Source of the DNA: Clostridiales bacterium
Lineage (GTDB): Bacteria; Bacillota; Clostridia; Oscillospirales; Oscillospiraceae
Reading direction: 5' to 3'
Assembly (NCBI GenBank): GCA_025757645.1
Contig: CP107216.1
Span: forward strand, 1,425,501-1,489,500
Length of the DNA: 64,000 bases
How positions within the stretch are numbered: position 1 is the first letter of the stretch; every line of letters starts with the position of its first letter. Shown here piece after piece: positions 1 through 8,538 of the stretch. The position numbers and the translations under genes are program-made. The notes beneath the pieces were generated by a model that was not told the DNA's origin, did not search any database, and saw nothing but the letters and a program-made list of their open reading frames with translations.

Positions 1-1
1 C

Positions 2-442
2 TCCGGCGGCGCGACGCTGTCGTACAAGCCCACCTTTTATAATGCCAAGGACGATCTTGGACTTGTGTCCAAGACGGTGCTCACCGCCGAGGAGGTGACG
101 CTTAAGTCCGGCGTGATGACGTGGGACGGCAACACGCTGGCCAAGCTCAGCGCGACGGCCCGCGTGACGGAGACCGACGCTGCAACCGGGAAACCCGCGA
201 AGCGATCCGTTAAGATCGGCGGCGTCGACAACGCCGACGGCAAAAAGTACGTGCTGTGCTTTAAGCACGCTGACAAGGACGGCAAGCGCGAGCTTTACGT
301 GCGCATCGTCGGCAAAAACCAATCCGGCTTTGAGATCGCCTTTGCCAAGGACAAGGAGACCGTGATCGACGCTGAGTTTGCTGCCGACCCGATGGACGCG
401 GAGGGCACGCTGATCTACTACGACGAGGTGTACACGGCATGA
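2..442 (+). CDS. Phage major tail (tube) protein, 5' end cut by window
   Basis: Reading frame 2 is open from the window edge to the stop at 440-442, so the start codon lies outside the window; the GTG at 65 is internal. The visible 146 residues are rich in Asp, Lys and beta-prone segments and end in an acidic stretch (DAEGTLIYYDEV) of the kind that closes siphovirus tail tube subunits. The call rests mainly on position: it sits directly before the tail assembly chaperone and tape measure genes, where the tail tube gene normally is. The stop overlaps the next gene's ATG (ATGA). An alternative is a head-tail connector, but the gene order makes that less likely. Confidence 0.7.
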   Translation, partial: SGGATLSYKPTFYNAKDDLGLVSKTVLTAEEVTLKSGVMTWDGNTLAKLSATARVTETDAATGKPAKRSVKIGGVDNADGKKYVLCFKHADKDGKRELYVRIVGKNQSGFEIAFAKDKETVIDAEFAADPMDAEGTLIYYDEVYTA

Positions 443-738
443 CAAATCGATTTACACTTGGCCAGCACAAGGCAATCTTTACGCTGGAGCTGCCGGACGG
501 CGGCGAGCTGCTGCTGACCGTGCCGCCGCTGAGCGTTTTTAAGCGGATGGCGGCTATGCAGGACAGCACGGGCGTGGACGAGATGATCGACATCGTCTGC
601 GACATCCTTAACTGCAACCGCACGGGCGCGACGTTTACGCCCAAGGAGGTCGCCGGGCTTTTTGCCTTTGACGATCTCGTCGGATTTTTTGCCGCATACT
701 CCGACTTTGTCGCGGGGGCGACCAAGGCAAAAAACTGA
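439..738 (+). CDS. Tail assembly chaperone, short (G-like) form
   Basis: A 99-residue protein starting at an ATG that overlaps the upstream stop. In siphoviruses the gene between tail tube and tape measure encodes a chaperone that coats the tape measure protein during tail assembly and is made in a short and a frameshifted long form. The sequence fits: moderately acidic, helical, ending in the slippery codons GCA AAA AAC directly before TGA. The C-terminal part (FDDLVGFFAAYSDFVAGATKAKN) continues in the -1 frame into a second reading frame that has no credible ribosome site of its own. Function is inferred from order and the frameshift signal, not from a specific family motif. Confidence 0.75.
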   Translation: MTNRFTLGQHKAIFTLELPDGGELLLTVPPLSVFKRMAAMQDSTGVDEMIDIVCDILNCNRTGATFTPKEVAGLFAFDDLVGFFAAYSDFVAGATKAKN

Positions 739-778
739 CCATCCCGTACTATCCCGATGACGGAGATGGTACGGGATG
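729..778 (+). promoter_or_regulatory. Programmed -1 ribosomal frameshift signal
   Basis: The heptamer A AAA AAC at 729-735 has the classical X XXY YYZ phasing relative to the chaperone frame and is followed at once by the in-frame TGA (736-738). Four bases further, 740-753 pairs with 765-778: ten perfect base pairs (CATCCCGTAC with GTACGGGATG), then a U-G pair and three more pairs, closing an 11-base loop. Slippery site plus adjacent stem is the standard architecture for making the long tail chaperone. After slipping, the frame continues openly to 1028. Confidence 0.88.
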
Positions 779-1028
779 CCACTACACGATCGAGACGGTC
801 GGTGAGCATCTGGTGGCACAGTATGCCAACATGACTCTGCCGGACGTCTGCGATCTGCTGCTGGACGACTATCTGCTGCTGCTGCGCGACGCCTTTATCG
901 CGCGCAAGCTGCAGTCGGCGGACGGCCGCGAGTATCTGGATAACGCCTGGAGGCTGGAGCAAACCGAGCCGGATGTGGACGGGCTGCGCAGCACCTTCGG
1001 GCGGCGGCAGGAGGAGGTGGACGCTTGA
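735..1028 (+). CDS. Tail assembly chaperone, -1 frame extension (T-like part of long form)
   Basis: In the -1 frame, translation passes the TGA and reads LTIPYYPDDGDGTG onward to the stop at 1026-1028, adding about 97 residues to the short form. A GTG at 813 could in principle start a 71-residue protein, but there is no convincing ribosome site and the frame is open upstream all the way to the slippery sequence, so this part is best read as the extension of the 439-738 product (long form about 195 residues). The segment is leucine and aspartate rich (LPDVCDLLLDDYLLLLRDAF) and is expected to contact the tape measure protein, whose gene starts at 1025. Confidence 0.8.
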   Translation: MTIPYYPDDGDGTGCHYTIETVGEHLVAQYANMTLPDVCDLLLDDYLLLLRDAFIARKLQSADGREYLDNAWRLEQTEPDVDGLRSTFGRRQEEVDA

Positions 1029-3148
1029 GCGGCAAAGGTACGACACTTAAGGGCATCACCGTCGAGATCGGCGGCGATACCACAAAGCTTGGCGACGCGA
1101 TCCTTAAGGCGCGCAAGTCGGCGAGCGATCTGAGCGGCGAGCTACGCGGCGTCGAGTCGCTGCTTAAGCTTGATCCCACCAACACTGTCCTGCTTGCGCA
1201 AAAGCAGGATATCCTCGCCGAGTCGATCGCCGGCGCTAAGGACAAGCTTAAGATGCTGATCGCGGCGCAGGAGTCGATGTCCAATCAGCTGGCCGATGGC
1301 AAGATCAGCCCGGAGCAGTACCGCGACTTTGAGAGAGAGATCGAGTCGACGCGCCAGCAGCTCACGCGGCTGGAGGCAGCTGCCTCCGGCACGGACGACG
1401 CCGTCGCCGATGTCGGTGGCGCAGCCAAGGAGGCCGGCGAAAAGGCCGAAAAAGCCTCCGGCGGATGGACCGTCTTAAAGGGAGCGCTGGCCGACCTGGC
1501 AGCGTCGGCAATCAAGACCGCCGCGAGCGCGATCAGCGACACGGCGCAGGAAATGATTACCGGCGCGGCGGAGTATGGCGATACAATCGACAAAATGTCA
1601 CAAAAGATGGGCATGTCGTCCGACGCTTATCAAGAGTGGGATTTTGTCCTGCAGCACTGCGGCGCGTCGATTGAGTCGCTAAAACCAGCAATGAAAACGC
1701 TGGCCACAGCTGCCGAAAACGGATCGGACGCCTTTACGCAGCTCGGCATATCGCAGGAGCAGCTCGCTGGCATGTCACAAGAGCAGCTTTTTGACGCCAC
1801 GATTGCAGGTCTGCAAAATGTGACCGACGAGACGCAGCGGACATACCTTGCCGGGAAACTCCTTGGCAGGGGCGCGACGGAGCTCGGCCCGCTGCTTAAC
1901 ACAAGTGCGGACGACGTCGCCGATATGCGCGCGCAGGTGCACGACCTCGGCGGCGTGATGGGCTCGGACGCGGTCAAGGCGGCCGCAGCCTATCAGGACA
2001 GCCTACAAAACATGCAGTATGCCTTTAGCGGATTAAAAAACAACATCTCTGGCGAGCTGCTTCCGACGCTGACGCTGATCATGGACGGCGTCACAAAAAT
2101 GCTGACTGGCGGCGGCGACGAGGTCGCGGCAGCGGTCGGAGACCTTGTCGTGTCCCTGTCTGGGCAGCTCACGGCGCAAGCGCCGCGCATGATGTCCGTC
2201 GCGCTGACCTTTATCGCGGCACTGGTGACCGGCCTGCTGTCCGCGCTGCCTGACCTGATGGGCGCGGCCGTGGATTTGGTGGGCGCGCTGCTGCTCGGCA
2301 TCGCGGATCAGCTGCCGGGCGTCATCACTGCGGCGATGTCCGCGCTGCTAGGCATCGTGGACACGATCACGTCCCCGGAGTCGATCACGCTGCTGATCCA
2401 GGCTGCGATGCAGCTGATGCTGGCACTCGCCCGCGGGCTTATCGCGGCGATCCCGCAGATGATCGATGCTGTCCCTGGCATCATCACAAATCTCGTAGAG
2501 TCTTTTTACGCGATGCTGCCGGAGATCATCGGCGTAGGCATCGAGATCGTCATCGCGCTGGCGTCCGGGCTTGTGTCCAACGCCGGGCACATCCTCGCGG
2601 CTGTGCCGCGTCTGGTGGAGACGATCGTCCGCGGCTTTTTGGCCGCCGTAAAGTCCTACTGGGACATCGGCAAGTCCATCGTCGACGGCATACGGCAAGG
2701 CATCACGGAGCAGTGGGAGCGACTTAAGTCGGACGTGTCCCATCTTTTTACGGGCTTGGTCGACTGGATCAAAAAGCTGCTCGGCATCCACAGCCCATCG
2801 CGCGTCTTTGCGGATATCGGCCAAAACATGGCGGCCGGCATCGGCGATGGCTGGGCGTCCACGATCGGCGACATCAATCGCCAGATCGGCGAGTCGTTGC
2901 AGCCGCAGTACGTCGTCGGCGTGGATATGCAGGGACTGTATGCGCAGTCGGCTACGCTGCAAGCGGCCGCTGCTCCGGGCGCCGGCGGCGACGTCGCCGC
3001 CGTGCTCGAGCGCATGGACCGCCTCGAGCGCGCGATCACAGGGATGCAGATCTACATGGACGGAGACGCGCTTGTCGGATCTGTCGCCACGCGCATGGAC
3101 TATGCGCTCGGCGGCATCTACGCGAGCAAGGACAGGAGGACGATATAA
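1025..3148 (+). CDS. Tail tape measure protein
   Basis: A 707-residue protein that sets tail length and is probably involved in DNA passage into the host. It starts at TTG (1025), supported by a strong AGGAGGAGG site at about 1006-1017 and by overlap with the preceding stop. Residues 20-140 are heptad-rich with many Lys, Glu and Gln (coiled coil). The middle holds a run of hydrophobic, helix-rich segments (about 385-530). A C-terminal signature typical of the family (LLGIHSPSRVF, then GIGDGW) follows near residues 580-615. It is the longest gene of the tail module and lies between the chaperone and the distal tail protein, as expected. Its stop overlaps the next ATG (TAATG). Confidence 0.92.
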   Translation: MSGKGTTLKGITVEIGGDTTKLGDAILKARKSASDLSGELRGVESLLKLDPTNTVLLAQKQDILAESIAGAKDKLKMLIAAQESMSNQLADGKISPEQYRDFEREIESTRQQLTRLEAAASGTDDAVADVGGAAKEAGEKAEKASGGWTVLKGALADLAASAIKTAASAISDTAQEMITGAAEYGDTIDKMSQKMGMSSDAYQEWDFVLQHCGASIESLKPAMKTLATAAENGSDAFTQLGISQEQLAGMSQEQLFDATIAGLQNVTDETQRTYLAGKLLGRGATELGPLLNTSADDVADMRAQVHDLGGVMGSDAVKAAAAYQDSLQNMQYAFSGLKNNISGELLPTLTLIMDGVTKMLTGGGDEVAAAVGDLVVSLSGQLTAQAPRMMSVALTFIAALVTGLLSALPDLMGAAVDLVGALLLGIADQLPGVITAAMSALLGIVDTITSPESITLLIQAAMQLMLALARGLIAAIPQMIDAVPGIITNLVESFYAMLPEIIGVGIEIVIALASGLVSNAGHILAAVPRLVETIVRGFLAAVKSYWDIGKSIVDGIRQGITEQWERLKSDVSHLFTGLVDWIKKLLGIHSPSRVFADIGQNMAAGIGDGWASTIGDINRQIGESLQPQYVVGVDMQGLYAQSATLQAAAAPGAGGDVAAVLERMDRLERAITGMQIYMDGDALVGSVATRMDYALGGIYASKDRRTI

Positions 3149-4149
3149 TGGCACTTACGTGTAAAATCGGCGGTGTACAGTACACCGCGCTGGATCTGAT
3201 GAGTGTGCAGATTGGCCTGCCGGACATCAAGACGCAGAGCGAGAGCGTCCCAGGCGCGGACGGCGAGATCGATCTTACCGACGCGCTGACGGGCGGCCCG
3301 GTCTTTGGCAACCGGCAGATCAAGCTCCGCTTTGGCTTTGCACCGACCGGGGATTTTGAGTTTTACAGCTTCGCCGCCGCCGTACATGGGCGGCGGCTGA
3401 AGCTGGAGCTGAGCAACAAATCCGGCTATTACATCGGCCGGTGCACCGTCGGCGCGCCGGACACATCACTGGACAAAACGACCTTTGATGTCACGATTGA
3501 CGCTGATCCGTATCTGCTGGAGTCGACGGAGACCACCATCACCATCCCCGTACTGGCAGCGTCAAGCAACCTGATGGTCGGCAAGACGCTGACCGTCGGT
3601 GGATCGTCATCGTCATACGCGCATGTGTCCGGCAGCGGCGCGGACACGGAGCTGACCGTGTGGGCCGGTGACGACCCGACGGTCGAAAACTGGGTGCGTG
3701 TGCAGCTGCCGTGGCCTACGGCCGGGTCCTGCATCGTGACGGCAGAGGCGACGCAGGGCTGGTACGAGATCACGGACGCTGACGGCAACGTCTACAACGG
3801 CGGCTCGCGCTGGTGCGGAGATGTGCCTGCCAATGGCCTGTATGTCACCATGCACGCGCGCGGCGGGCCGGTAGACCAAAATGGCTATTTGCGCCGCGTC
3901 CAGATTTACAAGGCTACGCCGACGTCGCTGGCCTTTTTGGCCAGCGAGCGCCTGCTGTACCCGGCAGTCGGCGGCGTCACTACCGACACGACGATCATGC
4001 GCTGCTCTCGGCCGTCCGCGCCGGTCGAGCTGCGCGCGGGCGAGACCGTCAGCCCGTACCTGCACATCCGGCGCGAGCAGGACTATGCTTTTGCGGTCGC
4101 TGCCACTGCCGGGAAAATCACCATGACGGGCCGCAGGGGGTGGATGTGA
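3148..4149 (+). CDS. Distal tail protein (Dit-like)
   Basis: A 333-residue protein after an AGGAGG site at 3134-3139. The N-terminal half has the features of siphovirus distal tail proteins: an early beta-rich region, a segment KTQSESVPGADGEIDLT in which the tail-specific 'PGRDG' motif of the family appears as PGADG, and FGNRQIKLRF. The C-terminal half (from about residue 140) looks like a separate beta-rich domain with a WVRVQLPWPT segment, perhaps a carbohydrate-binding or adaptor module. Dit forms the hub joining the tail tube to the tail-associated protein, which is the next gene and overlaps this stop. Confidence 0.82.
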   Translation: MALTCKIGGVQYTALDLMSVQIGLPDIKTQSESVPGADGEIDLTDALTGGPVFGNRQIKLRFGFAPTGDFEFYSFAAAVHGRRLKLELSNKSGYYIGRCTVGAPDTSLDKTTFDVTIDADPYLLESTETTITIPVLAASSNLMVGKTLTVGGSSSSYAHVSGSGADTELTVWAGDDPTVENWVRVQLPWPTAGSCIVTAEATQGWYEITDADGNVYNGGSRWCGDVPANGLYVTMHARGGPVDQNGYLRRVQIYKATPTSLAFLASERLLYPAVGGVTTDTTIMRCSRPSAPVELRAGETVSPYLHIRREQDYAFAVAATAGKITMTGRRGWM

Positions 4150-5606
4150 TGTATGCAGGCTATGTCGACGGCCGGCTGCTTTTTGCGGCCGGCATGCCGG
4201 GCTACGAGATCGTGGACGGCACGATCAGTGAGGCCGTCGGCTCCGCCAGCTCGGCGACGATCAAGCTGCCGCCGAGCAACATCATGCGCGACGTGCCCAT
4301 CAAGCGCGCGTCCGTAATCTCCATCCGCAAAGACGGCGCGGAGGTCTTCCGCGGCTCTGTCGTCGACACGACTACGGACCTGCGCGGCATGCGCACTTAT
4401 AGCATCGACAGTGCCATGATGTGGCTTGCGGATATCTGCAAGCCGCCGCATACAATCAATGCAATGGCGGTGTCGACATACCTCGGCGCGCTGGTGACGC
4501 AGTACAATGCCGGCTGCCTGGCCGGCAAGCAGGTCAAGCTCGGCGAGGTCGGCGCGTCGCTGCCATCGATCACGCTGGCTGCGAGCGAGTACAAGTCCAT
4601 GCTGGACCTGGCCAAAGAGGCAGCATCGATCTCAGGCGGCGAGCTGCGCATCCGCTATGCGGACGGCTCCGTCTATCTCGACTGCCTGGCGTCGTATGAC
4701 CACCGCTGCGCGCAGACGGTCGAGCTGCGCAAAAATCTCCTGGGCCTGACAGACGAGATCGACGGCGCGGACCTTATCACGCGCGTCTATCCCGTCGGCA
4801 AGGACGGGCTGACCATCGAGGACGTCAACGGCGGGCAGGTGTATCTTGTCAACGCCGCGGCAGAGGGCATCTATGGGCGCATCGACGGCACGCTGCGAGC
4901 CGATACAGACGATGCGTCCGCGCTCAAAGCGACGGCTGCGTCGTATCTGGCACAGCACAGCGGCCTGTCGCGCGGCATCCAGGTCACGGCGGCGGACCTG
5001 TCGGCACAGGACATCATGATCGAGTCCTTTGCGATCGGTGACAGCGTCCGCGTGGTGTCTCCTCCGCATGGCATCGACACCATCATGCAGGTGTCCAAAC
5101 TGGACACAAGTCTGGTCGGCAGCAAGTCCAGCATGACGATCGGCTGGGGCAAAAAGTCTCTTACCGGCAGCGTCTCCTCCAGCGGCATCCGGTCGACCAG
5201 CACGTCGTCCGGCGGCAGCTCCAGTGCGGACACCATCATCGACCAGGGCACGACCGGCAAGTGGACGTGGCGCAAATGGGCATCCGGCATTGCCGAGATG
5301 TGGGCTCTATTTGACATAGGCGAGCTGGCAATGACATCCCAGACATGGGGCGCACTGTATACCGCATCGTGGATGGGCCTCGCGGCAAATAAGGCAGCGC
5401 GTGCGTATCCGTTTGCGTTTGTTGCAAACCCGGTCGTGTCGGCGACGCCAACGGTCGGGAGTGGCAACATCTGGCTTGCGACGAACACAGAAAACGACAT
5501 AGGTACGCGGCTGACGCACGCCCCGGCATATCAGTGTGTGAGAGCATCCGATGCAGTTGTTAATGCCCCGCAGGTCAGCTATTACGTCGTGGGCAGATAC
5601 AAATAA
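4149..5606 (+). CDS. Tail-associated (Tal-like) minor structural protein
   Basis: A 485-residue protein, starting at ATG 4149 overlapping the Dit stop; GTG 4146 is in the same frame and could be used instead. The frame stays open upstream for a further 330 bases, but that part is the shadow of the Dit gene. Segments such as MYAGYVDGRLLF, YEIVDGTISEAVGSASSATIKLP and RVYPVGKDGLTIEDVNGG match the style of phage minor structural proteins that form the tail tip (ReqiPepy6 Gp37-like or prophage endopeptidase tail family). A Ser/Gly-rich linker at about residues 345-365 leads to a C-terminal domain with WTWRKWASGIAEMW, resembling modules attached to tail fibres. No protease catalytic residues can be named with confidence. 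Confidence 0.78.
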   Translation: MYAGYVDGRLLFAAGMPGYEIVDGTISEAVGSASSATIKLPPSNIMRDVPIKRASVISIRKDGAEVFRGSVVDTTTDLRGMRTYSIDSAMMWLADICKPPHTINAMAVSTYLGALVTQYNAGCLAGKQVKLGEVGASLPSITLAASEYKSMLDLAKEAASISGGELRIRYADGSVYLDCLASYDHRCAQTVELRKNLLGLTDEIDGADLITRVYPVGKDGLTIEDVNGGQVYLVNAAAEGIYGRIDGTLRADTDDASALKATAASYLAQHSGLSRGIQVTAADLSAQDIMIESFAIGDSVRVVSPPHGIDTIMQVSKLDTSLVGSKSSMTIGWGKKSLTGSVSSSGIRSTSTSSGGSSSADTIIDQGTTGKWTWRKWASGIAEMWALFDIGELAMTSQTWGALYTASWMGLAANKAARAYPFAFVANPVVSATPTVGSGNIWLATNTENDIGTRLTHAPAYQCVRASDAVVNAPQVSYYVVGRYK

Positions 5607-5617
5607 GGGGGAATAAT

Positions 5618-6496
5618 ATGGAAATCACAATCGCAGATGGCCGGGGCGCGCTGTGGCAGTGGGACACCGGGCGGCGCTTGCGCGTGGGCAGCGGCGTGGA
5701 GCAGGTGCACTACCAAAATCGCGTGCTTGGCGGCACGCTTGACGTGGACGTCGGTGCAGACGGCACGGCCATCATCCCGGACGAGTTGCTGCAGGACTGG
5801 CACACGCTGACGGTATACGCATACGTCACCGACGACACCGGCGCGTACACGATGGTGCAGCAGGATTTTGCGGTGCACAAGCGCGGCAAGCCGGCCGACT
5901 ACGTGTACACGCCGACGGAGCAAAAAACGCTGTCGGATATCCAGCGCCAGATCGGTGATCTTGACGGTCTGACGACGGAGGCAAAGGACACGCTGGTGGC
6001 GGCAATCAACGAGGCGGCACGGACAGGCGGCAGCTTGCGCGTGGCGGACGGCTACATCCAGTACAGCCGCGACGGCGGCATGACGTGGGAAAACCTTATC
6101 GCCGTGGCAGATCTCAAGGGCGCGGATGGCGCGCCGGGCAAGGATGGCCCTGCTGGCGCACCCGGCAAGGATGGTGCAGACGGCAAACCTGGGGCTGCTG
6201 GTGCGCATGGTGCTAAAGGCGCGGACGGCATCACGCCGCACATCGGCGACAATGGTAATTGGTACGTTGGCAACACTGATACAGGTAAGCCATCGCGCGG
6301 AGCAACCGGCGCTAAGGGTGATGCAGGTGCAACCGGCCCTGCTGGCGCACCCGGCAAGGATGGCGAAAAGGGCGACCCCGGCACGCCGGGCAAGACCCCT
6401 ATCAGAGGCGCGGATTACTGGACTGCGGCAGACAAGCAGGAGATCGTAAACGACGTGCTCGCGGCGCTCCCGGACGGCACGGAGGTGAGATACTGA
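5618..6496 (+). CDS. Collagen-like tail fibre / baseplate protein
   Basis: A 292-residue protein preceded by AAGGGGG (5606-5612). Residues 1-90 form a beta-rich domain with DYVYTP, as in upper baseplate proteins. Then come a helical stretch (about 100-135), a short module reading DGYIQYSRDGGMTWENLIAV, and two blocks of Gly-X-Y triplets (about residues 167-207 and 228-262, e.g. GAPGKDGPAG and GPAGAPGKDGEKGDPG) separated by a GITPHIGDNGNWYVG unit. Collagen-like repeats in phage fibres form trimeric rods. The gene directly precedes the probable receptor-binding fibre, so it probably forms part of the same tip structure. Confidence 0.85.
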   Translation: MEITIADGRGALWQWDTGRRLRVGSGVEQVHYQNRVLGGTLDVDVGADGTAIIPDELLQDWHTLTVYAYVTDDTGAYTMVQQDFAVHKRGKPADYVYTPTEQKTLSDIQRQIGDLDGLTTEAKDTLVAAINEAARTGGSLRVADGYIQYSRDGGMTWENLIAVADLKGADGAPGKDGPAGAPGKDGADGKPGAAGAHGAKGADGITPHIGDNGNWYVGNTDTGKPSRGATGAKGDAGATGPAGAPGKDGEKGDPGTPGKTPIRGADYWTAADKQEIVNDVLAALPDGTEVRY

Positions 6497-6497
6497 G

Positions 6498-8534
6498 ATG
6501 AAAAAGCTCTACGAAGAAGCTGCCGTGCAGGACATCGCTGCCGCCATCCGCGAAAAGACCGGCGGCGCGGAGACGTACAAGATCGCGCAGATGGGCGATG
6601 CGGTGAGGGGCATCAAGGGCGGGGCAAAGCCTGTCACATACTCGCAGGTTAACGCCGTTGTCGCAGCATACCTCGCTGACGTGACATATGATCCCGACGA
6701 TTACAGCACGTCACAGATCGAGCAGTATGCCGGACAGACGACCGGCTATCGCAAAGACCAGCCCGCAGGCGTTGCAGTGCCGGTCGAGGATGGCACGCTG
6801 ACGGCTTCGGACGCGATCGGCGGTGTGCTGCGCAAGGATGTGCGATCCGGCACGGAGACGCTCTATAACCTCGCTCCGTCTGCACAGGGTGCGGACTATG
6901 TGGTGCAGCGCAGCGGCATCGTGAGCGTAAGCGGGCACTTGACGCCGACCGGTGCGCTGCGAATGATCAGAGTCGGCACGACGCTCGCGGCAGGCAGCCC
7001 GTTTAATATCCGAGATTTGGGCGGATGGGCTTGTGACGGCGGCACGATCCGGTACGGGCTGCTGTTTCGCGGCGGAGAACTCAACGGGAAAAACTACGGC
7101 GTCAAGCTGACGGACGCAGACAAAGACGTGCTCTGCACACAGCTTGACATACGCGCAGAAATCGACCTACGCTCTGCGTCCGAGATCTCCGGCGTGTCCG
7201 GCTCGGCGCTGGGGTCTGCGGCGACGTGGGAGCACTATGCCGTGACGCCGTATGCATCCGGCGTGGATGCAGACGGTCTCGGCGCAGAGTATGCGCCGGT
7301 GCTGCGCAGCATCATCCGGCACGTCTGCGCAAACGAGCCGTGCTACATCCACTGTATGCTTGGCGCGGATCGGACGGGAACGGTGTGCGCCATCATTGAG
7401 GCGCTGCTCGGCGTGGCGCAGCCGGACATCGACAAGGACTACGAGCTGACGAGCTTCAAGGGCGAGATGCGCCGACGGAGCGATGCGGCATATGCCGGGC
7501 TTGTGCGATATATGCAGACGATGGCGGGCACAACACTGCGCGATAAGGTAGTCAACTGGGCGGCGCGCATCGGCATCACCGCCGCCGAGATCAACGCCTT
7601 TCGCGCGGCTATGATCGACGGGACGCCGGAGACAGTGACGCCGGATATAGCGACCTTCGCCGTCACCAACACGCTCTCCGGTGCGGCGACCGACAACACC
7701 GCGGCCGAGGCGACACAGTATCAGCCATACGAGGCAACGATCATCGCGCAGGACGGAAAAACTATCAGCGCCGTAACCATCAAAATGGGTGGCGTTGATA
7801 TCACGTCGGAAGTCTGGCAGGGCGACGAAACCGATCTGTATCGCAAAGTCAAGCTCAACTTGAGCAACTGCTCTACCGATAATACGCTGCTGCTGGTGAT
7901 CGATGGCCAGTCCTATGGCGCGAACATCGCCCCTGACGCAGGGTACACACTCGATGGAGCAACAGTCACGATCACAATGGGAGGGGTAGATGTGTCAAAT
8001 TATTACTCTGGCGGGAAAATTGCGATCCCAAGAGTTACCGGGAATATCGAAATAACGATCAGCACAGTGGAGAGCGGCGGGACAACGCCTAACATTCTGG
8101 TGGACGCCTTCAAGGTCGGCGGTGTTTCCAAACCGGCCGTTGGATTCGCTAACGGGAAGAGACTCTCGACCTCTACGGGAGTAGAAAAGGACAACACCGG
8201 GTCGTTTGTTACCGGCTTTATCCCAATTAAGGCAGGATCTGTAGTCCGGCTCAAGCCGTTGACAGCTCCTTCCACAGCAGGCGTTGGCGCAACGGCAGTT
8301 GTTTTCTATAACTCTGAAAAAGTATACCAGACTGCGAGCTACATAGTTGTCAAGTCGTCCGCCGCCAATTTTGCGAACTGCACATACGAGCAAGAATCCG
8401 CAGACGTATACAAGGTATCGTGCAACAGCGATATACCGACGATTTATGCCTATGTAAGATTCACGCTGCCGATTGCTGATGGCGCGAATGCCTATGTGAC
8501 CTATGATGCAGAGATGCCAGAGGGGGGCAACTGA
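6498..8534 (+). CDS. Tail fibre protein with tyrosine-phosphatase-like domain
   Basis: A 678-residue protein. Residues 1-40 (KKLYEEAAVQDIAAAIREKTG) resemble the N-terminal attachment region of phage tail proteins. Residues about 165-360 look like a bacterial protein tyrosine phosphatase of the Y_phosphatase3 (PtpB-like) type: NIRDLGG near the start, a LRSASE segment, and the P-loop HCMLGADRTG with the C-x5-R core at Cys286 and Arg292. Two MGGVDIT/MGGVDVS modules follow (about 430-515), then a beta-rich C-terminal domain (about 530-678) that could bind a receptor. Phosphatase activity is inferred from the intact P-loop; a tail location is inferred from gene order. The gene lies between the collagen-like fibre and the amidase. 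Confidence 0.8.
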   Translation: MKKLYEEAAVQDIAAAIREKTGGAETYKIAQMGDAVRGIKGGAKPVTYSQVNAVVAAYLADVTYDPDDYSTSQIEQYAGQTTGYRKDQPAGVAVPVEDGTLTASDAIGGVLRKDVRSGTETLYNLAPSAQGADYVVQRSGIVSVSGHLTPTGALRMIRVGTTLAAGSPFNIRDLGGWACDGGTIRYGLLFRGGELNGKNYGVKLTDADKDVLCTQLDIRAEIDLRSASEISGVSGSALGSAATWEHYAVTPYASGVDADGLGAEYAPVLRSIIRHVCANEPCYIHCMLGADRTGTVCAIIEALLGVAQPDIDKDYELTSFKGEMRRRSDAAYAGLVRYMQTMAGTTLRDKVVNWAARIGITAAEINAFRAAMIDGTPETVTPDIATFAVTNTLSGAATDNTAAEATQYQPYEATIIAQDGKTISAVTIKMGGVDITSEVWQGDETDLYRKVKLNLSNCSTDNTLLLVIDGQSYGANIAPDAGYTLDGATVTITMGGVDVSNYYSGGKIAIPRVTGNIEITISTVESGGTTPNILVDAFKVGGVSKPAVGFANGKRLSTSTGVEKDNTGSFVTGFIPIKAGSVVRLKPLTAPSTAGVGATAVVFYNSEKVYQTASYIVVKSSAANFANCTYEQESADVYKVSCNSDIPTIYAYVRFTLPIADGANAYVTYDAEMPEGGN

Positions 8535-8538
8535 CAGC

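Noticed and set aside
813..1028. Independent 71-residue gene starting at GTG 813
   Set aside because: The frame is open back to the slippery heptamer at 729-735 and there is no ribosome site, so it is better explained as the frameshift extension.
3813..4148. N-terminal extension of the tail-associated protein
   Set aside because: These codons overlap the distal tail protein in another frame and are Arg-rich nonsense; ATG 4149 at the stop of the upstream gene is the natural start.
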